DNA from: Candidula unifasciata
Lineage: Eukaryota; Mollusca; Gastropoda; Stylommatophora; Geomitridae
Direction of reading: 5' to 3'
Length of the DNA stretch: 64,000 nt
Assembly (NCBI GenBank): GCA_905116865.2
Contig: CAJHNH020002446.1
Location: forward strand, 319,001 to 383,000
Shown piece by piece: positions 23,601 through 35,600 of the stretch. A model generated the notes under the pieces. It was not told the origin of the DNA and made no database searches. It saw only the letters and a list, made by a program, of their open reading frames with translations. Every line of letters begins with the position of its first letter. The stretch's first letter is position 1. The position numbers and the translations under genes are program-made.

Positions 23601-26600
23601 AAAATGCGAAGAAATGATCAGAGAATTGCCAAAAAGTGGGAAATAAAGGCGACAAGGAAGCAAGGACGCCCAAACAAAATCCTGAAATGAACGTTGATGG
23701 GAGCAGCCAAAAGTGCTGGGCTGGATTTTATACATGATATTTAAGGAACTGCATGGGTAAAATGAATGGAGGAACAGTCTGTGATCCTTATAATGGCAAT
23801 GAATAATACACTATCAAGGGTATCAAATGAGCTAATCACATGTAGAAAAAGTAAATATGCTTCAACACCATGCTAAGACAAGAACACTCAGTGTAAATAT
23901 CTAAGACAATGATGCACACACAAATTATCTCCAAAATGGAATATTGGAGGATGGAAAATACCACAATTAGTAGAAACAAACCAACATTAACAGTTTTCAA
24001 ACAAGAAATCAACTGTGCTTAGAATACAAACATAAATGAATACAAGTGATAAGTGTAAACAGGCAACAATGATGCAAGCCCACTGCAAGTCATAGGTAAC
24101 AAGAAACAGTGAAATTCTTCAAAAGAAGAAATTGATAATTTTCAGAAAAACCAAACATGCATTGCTAAATGTAGTACTGAAAGAATAGCTCTCTTCCCCT
24201 CCAACTTCTCAAGGTCCTGACATACTCTTCTTCTTCTTCTTCTTCGTGTTGACCTGATGAATTAAACTTTAGTGGAAAGTTCTGGTTGTATCTACGTATT
24301 CTGAACTTTAGTATTGTTCCAGACCTTGAGTTTCACATGCACATTTGTTTTACAGATCTGGATTATTTGTATGCAGATTGCTAGCCCCTCACATCTCAGG
24401 CAGATGCACTTGCACTCTGACTCTGAAGGGAAAAACTCTTAATTAGCCGCCTTTTATGATATGCTTGTTGGGAGAAGAGGGTCTATTCTTCCTCACACCT
24501 CCCCCCCAGAATGCGACCCTGGATCCCAACAGGAAATGACATACCCCAATGTCCCACTGTAGTGATATACCTAAAGAATATGGATTCCGACTTGTGAGTA
24601 ATAAGTTCTCTTTGTGAGTTAATTTCTTTCAAAATATTGTCACTACACTTACTTTCTATAAAATCTCCAAAGCTTTCACACATTTTTTCGCTTATTTATC
24701 TAATTTTAGTAAGTCCCAAATATGATGAGTATGCAATTCTTCTAGCTTTAGCGTCTTGTCTAGTTTATTTTTATTACTTAGTTATTTTTATTCATTTCTA
24801 TCGTCAGAATATGAAGCATAAGGCTTTCTTGTTTGAATGTTGTGCTGTCATTAGCACTTACAAATATGAACCAGTTCTGATCTGTGAAAACTTATTAAAC
24901 AGATCTGTAACAAATTGCTGCTTATTGTCCTGTACAGATAGATGGTTTTAGTCATTGTAACAAATTGGTGCTTATTGTCCCATATAGATAGTTTTAGTCA
25001 TTGTAACAAATTGGTGCTTATTGTCCCATACAGATAGTTTTAGTCATTGTAACAAAATGGTGCTTATTGTCCCGTACAGATGGTTTAAGTCATTGTAACA
25101 AAATGGTGCTTATTGTCTGATGCAGATAGTTTTAGTCATAAGCCACTGATGTAATGTTAGTTTATCTTTTAGCAAACTGTTTAAACAACAAAAACTTATA
25201 TTCGTCTATGGGGGATACATGACTTTATAAAAAAAATATTTTTAATTACTGTAAAAATGATAACTTATGTGGTAGTGTTATGATGGAACCATTATCTGAT
25301 GTAATAAATATATTACCACATATGGAAACTAGCTGTGGCACAGAAATAAGATTTAAATCATTATTACAGTGACTATAGCAAGCTCACAATGGATATAACA
25401 TTAACTGCACTTGTAATATTTATGAAACAAACATGATTTTTTCCCCTTTACATCCAGCAAAACTATTTTCATATGCCCATCAACCTTTTACATAAATTTC
25501 CCAATTATGTGATCTATATCACAATGCCTCTGCTTCTCTTGATTGCATGATTAAATGGCAGCTGACACTAAACCATAAAATGTATAGCTTGCTGCAATCA
25601 CTAAAACCATTCAAACTGGGTTTTTTATTATGTATAAAAACATCACGGTCATTTAAAACAGTTTGGACCATCGTGTGTTCTTAGACAACAGATGTGAAAC
25701 CAAACAATATCTACCGCAAATGAATGTACATATAACAAAATCTGGACTTTATGTATATACTTACAAAGGAGAGAAAAGCAGCCTCCAATGCACCTCTAAT
25801 TAAACTATCAATTGTTATCACTGACGATGCTATATTTCGTGAACTATCCACAGTCTCCTGACGTAATAGCTTAAATATATCTTCTTGAATTTCCACCAAT
25901 TTTTCCTGCAAAAAAAGTCCAAATAGTGAAACCAAAATATAGCACACAGGTGGTTGCTAAGTAATACAGTCAAATGCACAATTTGTGAACTCTCTGACAA
26001 CATGAACAAAATGAAATTTTAAAATTCTATGATCTGATCATAATCGGTTTGTATCAACATTGAACAATGGCATCATGAGGGCTAACAGACTGAAATGGCT
26101 GTGGTATGAATTATTAGTTATGAGCTGGGTTATCTTCATTGCTCTCCGGACATGTCCATAGGTGCTCAGATACCCCCTTCAACAAATACATCATCATCCC
26201 GCGGTTGATTGTCCCAGTCCTATATTGGTTGACAAGACTTCTCTTGCGTCTGGTATGCTTCTCGTGGCTGGCTGTGCCGATCTTAACTCCCAATTCTTGC
26301 ACTCTTAGCAAAGATGTGGATGTGCTGCTCCCAAAAGTCCTACCTCTCTAATGGCGTTAACAATGTCGGCATGATCCATGGGCCGGCCCTCTGTAACTGA
26401 ACCAGAGCCGACTAATCTGTCGGCTCTTTTATTGCCAACAACACCCGCAAAAAGCTGGGAGCAAAGGTCATTTCTGGGGGGAAACTTGAACCTGCAACCT
26501 TTATTTCACAGGAGAGCATCTAGCTGCTATACCATGTCAGCTCTCTTGGTTAATAAATGAACTGGTTTACTTCACTTATTTTTAGTGTGGATCCATAACT

Positions 26601-29600
26601 TGAAATGAGATAAACATTTTACCTAACAGTATAGAGAAACACAAATTGAGAAATATTTACATACTGAATGTTACAGTAAACAAATAATAGGCAGTCATGG
26701 CTTAGTGTTGCTAGTCCAACTCGTAATTCCAACGTACAGCGATCGAAACCCACTGCTGACTGCGTGGATTTTTAGTGCTTTCCCAATATCTCCCACAGGA
26801 TGACGTCACAGGACACACTATTTTTTAGGGTGGTAAGAGCAGGTTCCCCGGCTTTCTGATGCTTTTAACTACCCCAAAACATCTAGAACTGGGCCTAACC
26901 CCAACCAACCTATGTCCCATGAGAGAGTGCAGCCTAGGTTCCACAACTGCATGCAGCCTATCTACCACCCCCCTTAAATATTCGACTGTGTGGGGAAAGA
27001 TATTGGGATAGAACCTGATTTTTATCATGGTATGGGAATTTGCAGGTTGACCCAGCCTAAAATGGGTACTAGGATGTATGCTGACCACATTAACAACCTA
27101 GTGCTGACTGGTCTGTAAAAATACGGGTGCTATTCCTATATGTCCAATACGCCTAAAGGCATGAAAGGGGATCTTTACTTTAAAGTAAATAAATCTCATC
27201 CCTCGGTTACTCTTCCTCATGCAAGCATGGATACGCATATCTGATTAGCAATAAGAACAATCAATATAACAGCAAATAAATGGAAATAATGGGTAACTAC
27301 AGTCAAGCTGATGACAAACAGTGGTAAACACAACAACATAAAATGCTGATAAAGACAATGATGAAATGGTCGGTTGTATTTGTGCGCGTCTTTTCCATTC
27401 CCTTATTTCTGCTCAAATTTTACTTTGTATTTAGCAAACGAATAGGCACAAGGAAATGTACAGATTATTTCTTCTTTTTCTTTGCATTCACTGGCGGTAA
27501 ACCCCTGTGGAAAGTTATGGTTGTTTGTCCCCCTCTGGACGTTAATCTTGTTTCAGAACCTGAGTGTTGCATGCACATGTGTTCAACAGACCTGAATTAA
27601 GTGTATGCAGATTGTTGGTTCCTTTACTCTCAGACAGATGCACTCCAACTTTGAAGGAAGCCCCCAATTAGTCAACTCTTATGACATGCTCGTTGGGGAG
27701 ACAGTGGGTTTATTCTCGTTTTCCCCCACAATGAGAGCCCCGGAACCCACACAGAGATGTAAAACAGATTATTTGTACACTTTGGTAAATGTACCTGCAA
27801 ATGGTTAATCAGCTGATCAGCAGCCATCAGGGAAGCTCCAGTCCCAGCATGCCCGTCAAATATAGCAAAATATTTGACTTGTAATTTTTCAAACTGAGAA
27901 CAAGAAAACAAAACAAATCATTGTACACCTCAGAGTAGATTTTTAATGCAGGAATGTAGTCAAATTAGCTTATAATGCTTGCCTGACAGGAGAATCACTT
28001 GTCATATTTACTCAATTTCAAGTTCAATTTCCAATAAATATCCCAATTTGTTGATGAAATTTATTTAATAATATTTGAATGCAAAACATGTGAAAATATC
28101 AATGGCTAAACAGGGGGGAAAACAGCTAGCGCCAGAGTGGCTAATACAGCTTTCCAGACCCAAGCACCCACTAGGAGAAGTTAACATCTCTGGGTGTCCT
28201 TTACTGTTAGCAAATCCATCACAGAGTAGGGAGGGTACTCTCGTGCCCTAAACTTTAATTGACCCAGAAATATTTGAATTGGTGGGGGGGGGGGGGGTGT
28301 GAACGCCTTGGCCCATTAATATATGTATTTTTTGTGCTTTGGCCCATTAATATATGTATATATATTTTTATATATTTGCATATATTTTAAACTTTTTTCT
28401 TTTTTAAGAAATGTAAATGTATAAAGGAAAATAAATTAATAACACCAAGTCAGTAGAAAATTAATACCTTCCCTCTTGCCTAACATATGTATATGGTGAC
28501 CCATACTGTGGCCCTGTCGCTTTGCGACAACTAAAAGTTGATCACTTTATAATGGGGGTAAAACAATTTTTTTTTCACACAAAAACCCAACAAATGGTAT
28601 TTTTAGTGAATATATTCATATACGGCTTTCATAAACACTGTGCAGGTGCACACAGAGCCATTAACTAGTATAATCTGGGACTGTAAATATAGCAATGGCA
28701 TTATTATGTCTTTGTGTGAATGTGTCATGGGTGGCGATGCTAGATTAGTTGCATCTTTGGACATAAGCATTAAAAGGTTGCAAGAGGCTGATGACAGAAA
28801 GAAAACAAACATGTGGATGTAGAAGGTTAGGAGAAACTATCACATCATGCACACTCCAGGAAACTCATTATGGAAAATGTTAAAGAAACTTAAAGATCCT
28901 AAGCTGAAGCATCCAGGCATGAAATGGGGAAGAAAACACAATATATGAACAAGTAAAGGTAGTAGAGAAGATGGTTATAAAACCAATGGTGTTACTGTGG
29001 AAAGCTCTGTCATCAGGCTAAACAAAGGTTGAGTGCTTCAGGACCATAACAGTTTCAAACAATTCAGCCAGCACCAATAAGGATCAAAGCAGTGCCAATA
29101 AGTTGGTTGGTCATGCGTGCATGTGGATATATTTGTATATAACAGAAATGCAGCAATTCACTGGATGAAGAATGTTCTATGCAATAAAACTGTCAATTGA
29201 GCCATCTTAAGACATTTTTAGAGCCAACTGCAGCTCAGTGGCAAATTATATGGAAGATGCAGAGATGAAATTTGACAGAATAGTGACCCGGAGAACACTA
29301 CAGGCAGATTAAAAGTGTGATGAGGACGTCTAGAAAGAATTAGTCTTCCACACAAAAAGAAGCTAAGAACTGACAATCTTGAGAAAAAGGAAGCAATGAA
29401 GATCACTGTTGAATGACATAAAGAGAGTATAGATATAGAAAAGAAGAAAGCTAAACAGATAAAACTGGAGTATGTTGTGACAGCAGAAATGCTGCAATGG
29501 GAAAAGAGGCAGGAGCTGACCAGGAGAGAGGATGCTGGATAGTTAAGACGCCATAGCTCGGAAGAACATTTTATATGTGGAATTAACAGGCTGTACATGA

Positions 29601-32600
29601 GGTTAAACGATGATAATGATGATAGCTCTGAAAAATGCAGGATGGGGCTGGCTGTGTAATAACATCTTCTTTGTGTATTTGTTTCTTTACTGACACACTT
29701 ATACTTTCTGACAGCATCTGGCCATATGGTTTAAAGTGTTAATGACAGCCATTATCTGGCAACGGTTTTTATTGTAATCATTATCTAGTTGCTGCAAAGT
29801 ATTTTGTAAATCAAATTTAAAACAACTGATAGTAGCAAATGATTAGCTGTCTTGGAGGATGTTTCTGGTTTTCTTCTTGTTCAACTTCCTGATCAGTAAC
29901 CAACTGTTAGGTTATATTTGTGAGACCAACTGAATGAACTCTTAGAACTACAGCATCTTGATGTCTCACTACCTCAGACCTCATCTGCTCTGCATGCAGA
30001 ATTTTGTGGTTCACAGCTTCTCTGCACCTACTGGCCCATACATCTGATTTCATGAACTACTGATAAGTCACCTTTAAAAAAAGTTGGTGCACTTTTTCCT
30101 ATCAAACTGGGACCCCAGAATCAATATGAAGAAAATCTAGTCTGAAAGTTCATAACCTTTAAAGTTGGTTAACCCTGCTGGAAATAGGTTCCCCTTTTTT
30201 TTCAAAACTCTTATCACTAACAAACTGTTACAACTGTGAGAACACTTAATGGAACAGTTGGATCTCAGCCTGATCTTCCACATCCTCAAATCCCAATATA
30301 TTTGTTTGAAGAGTGCAGCTGGTAGAGATTTTAGAAACCTAGTCTGAAAGTTCCTAACAGTTCAAATTATGAACTCCAGCCGATTTAAATTCTTTACATC
30401 CCTGCTCCCCACCACACATGTGCATCAATGCAGTTTGGGAGTGACACTGTTTTGACATACCACTGCATGTAATCTAATGGTCACTCCATAGTCTATTTTT
30501 TTTAACATTAAATAACATCACTAACTGACATAACAGGAATGACAATGATTTAAAGTTAAACAATGATTTAAAGTTAAACAATGATTTAACTATGTGTCTA
30601 TCTTGTGTTATCTGAAGCTAAATTGTACATAGGCAAACCAGACCATCATCATAGCCCACCGAGCATACCCACAGATTTCCTCAGCAAATGTCTTAAGATG
30701 TAGATGACAACTGTTCCCGTAGCACACTGTTTATACACATGTCATTCTCTTCCTCTCATCTGTTCCTCCTTGCCAGATCCACACTTAACTACTCATTCAC
30801 ACATTCTTGCACACGTTATTTTATCTAATCTCATGTCTTCTGTCAGCAGACATTCATATATGGTCTTCATAATATTTCCCTTGTCCAGAACGAATGTTCC
30901 CGCAGCTTTAGCTTTTGAAGTCAGAAAATCCGCTCTTTCATTCCCTAGCACTCCTGCATGTCTCGGACAGTATGTCCACGTGATTCCCTGCCATGTTGGT
31001 GTACTGATGCATGGCATCCACTAAGGTCACATTAGTCCATTTTGAACCTTCTGCAGTGCCGACTGTGAATCAGACAAATAATTCCTTTAAGCTACAGTGA
31101 ATGTCCTCATGCTTGACACTGTAAATAAAACAAAGTACCATTTTGTTGTGCCACAATTTTTCTCTTCATTCTAGCTGAAAATCCCCAGCCAGATCTTACA
31201 CCCTGTTGTAGGTGTTCGTGTTGACCCATTCCTGCCCCATGTGTACCTGTTTGACCAAGGCCGTCGTCTCGATGGTATCTTCAGCTAGTGCCATCCATGA
31301 CTTTCCTTATTTCAATAGGTCTCATCATAAATAGTTCAGATTACCATGCAGCAGATGCCTTACATCCCTGGTAACTCGCATATAGGTCTTGGCTTGCGCC
31401 AGTGACTAGCTAGACTTGACCAATGTCGGCCCAAGCATATAACTCTTTGTTATAATTAGGGTATCTCATGTGCAACCCAAGACGATTCTCATTCATTTAT
31501 TTTGAATCTGTTCAAGCTTTGTACAATGCGAAGTAGATAGGATTAATATTCCTACACCATAATAAATTACAGAAAGGACCAAATGGTTGAACAACAAGAC
31601 CAATAATCTCTGTTCCATGTGTGTCGTCACCACTGTCTTCAGTGCCGCCAGGTCATGCTAGCCTTTGATTACAGGCTGCTCCACATAATATCTGTAGGAC
31701 AGACTGCGATGAAACATCAAACCTAAGTATTTCAACTTATCTCTTCTTTCAAAATTAATACCCTTCATGGATATGCTGGGCATCTTCCTTTCCAATGCTG
31801 TTATTCAAAGAGCATCATAAAACACAGGCCTTCTCTGGGTTTACCCAAGACCCTGTCTGTTCACACTACTCAATCATCTCATGCAAAGCACTTTGCAAGT
31901 CTCTGGTCATGTCGTGCCTGTCTGACCTCAGATCATTATTTTAAACTGAAGCTGTCTTATAAAATAAACACTGAAAACTTTTGACCAAATTGTGTGGTCA
32001 AAATCTGAACTATAATAAACATACACATACTCACTTATTTATACATGTGTGTGTGTTTGTGTAGGTAGAAATTTAAAAAAAAAACATACCGATCTTTTAC
32101 CATCTGTAAGACCATTTGAGTGATCTGACAGAACAAAACTACCCACCGCTGCTTCATCTTCATTTCTAGGAGATTTCCCTCCATTAATACACCTAAAACA
32201 TTTAAAAGCAAATTGCATTTTTGAAAAACCTGTCATCTACATTTTCTAAAAGATTCTGGAATAGTCTAATAGACTTTACCTACTTTGACCTAATATATGT
32301 TATGCAGTTATTACAGTCAGTAATGATTAAAAAGCAAAACTATTGCATACGAGTTTAGTTAAATTTTTTATGAGATATAACATTTTAAAACTAAACAGCT
32401 AGATAGAGGCTGAAAAACACAATCCAACCGTATCTCAGTGAGGCCTGTACATTGGTTCTAAGCTGAGAAATTTACTTTTTAGTCACTAAAAATACTCCCA
32501 CAAACTATCATGGCAAATGACAGAAACAAGATGGTGACATGTTTTCAAGTGAAAATAAGACCTGAAATGACAAAATCTGTATGCTTAATATGTATGTGTG

Positions 32601-35600
32601 TTTTTTTTTTAAATAGGAACTTGGCAAGCCATAGTGTATAGACAATATACAACAGGATTTTATTTTATCAGCTCTAGCCAGTTGATTCTTTTTATAATTT
32701 TGAACATGTAGAGTAATCTCATTCATTACCATCATGTGTGATGCTCACATTCATGGTTCAATTGCAGTTTGGGTGGATATGGAAAAGGCCTTCGACAAAG
32801 TGTGAAAAAATGGGCTGAAACAAAAGCTACTTGAAAGTGGAATATCCCATCACATGCTTGGGTGGATCGTAAAATATCTTGAAAATCGATCTGCAAGAGT
32901 CAAGATACAGGGTTCAAGGAGCAGATCAGTCCCAATGACACATGGAGTTCCACAAGGCGGAGTTCTGTCCCCAATTCTTTTCCTAGTTTACATTAACGAC
33001 ATAAAATCAACCCTCTGTAATGGAGTTCAAGCCGTTATGTATGCCGATGATCTGGCGCTACTGAGTTCAGAGGAGGACACTGAAAAAGCACAGACAAGGC
33101 TTCAAGAATCCCTCGGAACTCTAGAGAGGTGGTCCAATAGCTGGTACATGCCTGTAAATGGGGCCAAAACCACACACACCATTTTCAGTCTTTCTACCAA
33201 ACCCCAGAAAGTTTCACTTAGATATGGCAGCCAGGCACTGATACATGATGACTCACCGTCATATTTAGGAGTAACCTTTGACTCAATACTCACATGGAGA
33301 AAACAGATAGAAAAGACAGAGCAAGGGACTCAAGAGAACACAATTGATAAGGAAGTTAGCTGGAACAGACTGGGGGGCAAACCTCAATGTCCTTAAGAGG
33401 ACCTATACAGGCTATGTGAGGCCAACAATAGAATATGGAATAGCTGCTTGGGGCACAGCAGCTAAATCAAATTTTCAGAAAGTCTCAAAGATCCAAAACC
33501 ATGCTCTCCGTATTATGACAGGGGCAATGCGCTCCACGCCCATATCAGATATGGAAACAATTACTGGTCTCCATAATCTGGAAGATAGGAGAGACACAAA
33601 GATCCTCACCCAGCTCTCCAAATACCACCACTTTCAAGAACAACCCATGTACAGCCGACTACAGAAACCCCAGAAGGCTAGACTAAAGAGAACTTGCTTT
33701 ATTAAGAACGCAAATGCTAAGCTCGCTGTCCTTAAACTCCCTCCCATAATACCAAATGTTCCACTTAAACCTTACAACGACTGCCCCGCTTGGCTTAGGG
33801 ATAGCCTACCAACAGTCAGAACCACTGTAACAGGGGTCTCCTCCAAATCATCAATGAGCAGCACTGATATGAAATCAACTACAGAAGGAGAGATCAATAG
33901 ACTTTACCCACACCAGAGTTGGATTCGAGTGTATACAGATGGTTCAGCCAAGAGAGCAGTAAGAGACGGAGGAGGAGGAATATACATAGAATGCCCAAAT
34001 GGTTTAAAAATCAACCAGGCTGTACCAACAGGTTCATATTTATCCAATTACAGAGCAGAGGCATAAGCACTTCTAGCGGCATGTTCTTTCCTGAATGGAC
34101 AACAGCACAGCAAATATAGCAGAGTGGTCTTTCTGACTGATGCTATGTCAGTTCTACAAGCAATTGTTAACCCAAAAGACACTCAGTTTGTAGACTTGAC
34201 GCAACAGCTGATTTACTTAGGCTCTTCAGTAGAACAATCTGTACTGCAGTGGATTCCAGGTCACTGTGGCTTGGAAGGCAATGAAATAGCGGACAGATTG
34301 GCCAGAAGCGGCAGTGACATGGTACAACCAAATAGCGACTTAACCCACCAAGAGATGAAAACACTAATACAATCTAGTATCCAAGAAAGGTGGCTGGATA
34401 CCCACACCAGAATTTCTCCCCAAGACTCACTTCATCGCCTCTCTAGAGAGGGACAGTCTATTATATTCAGACTAAGGACAGGGCACAACAGATTTCGTCA
34501 ACATATGTTCAAATTTTTCGGTGTAGGAAATACGGAGACATGTCTCTGCAGCGTGGCACCCGAAAATGCTGAGCATGTGTTCCAACATTGTCAACTGTAT
34601 GCTGACAACAGAGACGCAATCTGGCCTGTTCCAACCACAATGAAGACAAAACTGTATGGTACACAAGAGGATATGGATTGCACGATAGCTTTCATAAAGG
34701 CTACCGGCCTCCTGATATAAGTTTTCTGACAGAAGGATCGAAGAAGAAGAAGAAGATGGTTCAAAATCTCACAGTACGTCTCTGATCTTGCCCAACCCAT
34801 GCCATGTGGCCAAGCCATCTCGGTTATTGTCTTCCCACTGCTCTGTTTCCAATGAGTTTGCCAGTTAGGTTTCTACGCATAACATGCTCAAATATTACTT
34901 AAACACCTAGTGAAGTTCTCTTATAATAGCCTTTCCCAGATGACGTCACAGGACAGTCCAACATTTTAGAGGGTGGTAAGACTGGGTTTCCCGGCTTTCT
35001 GATGCTTTTAACAACCCCAAAACATCTAGAACTGGCACCTACCCAAACCCACCTACTTCCCATGAGAGTGCAGCCTAGCTCCCTGGACTGCATGCAGCCT
35101 ATCTACCACCCCCTGAAATATTAGACTGTCCTGTGACCTGTGGATTTCCCCTGTTTCAGGTAGGATATTAGGAAAGCACCCTGAGTGCTTATAAGAAACA
35201 CTGAATTTTTAATAATAATCATTATCAGGTGCCTTGCCCACTTGTGTGGGCGATCGTGCCTCTCCACAAACCTTAAAAAGAAATGCCCTTAATCAGATGA
35301 CTTTTGCAAGTGCTTCTTGTATGGAGGGACATTTTTTTTTTTTGCTTATCCCCCACTGTAAGGCCCCGTAGCCCAAATAGGGACCTTGTTAATGAGTAGG
35401 TGGATTATACAGCTGTTTAAAACAGGATACGGTAGTCAGCCCCATGCTAACCCTTCTTGGTTGCCTCTTCTTACAACATGGGTTAATAAAGTGTTACTGT
35501 TGTGAATATTCAATATAATAATAATTTATCATCAGTACTGATTGTCTTATCATATTATGCAACACTGATGATAATAATTAACAAAAAACTAACTAGTACA

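Noticed and set aside
26462..26560. tRNA gene
   Set aside because: A- and B-box-like motifs are present but I could not pair an acceptor stem or anticodon arm; a SINE head is more likely.
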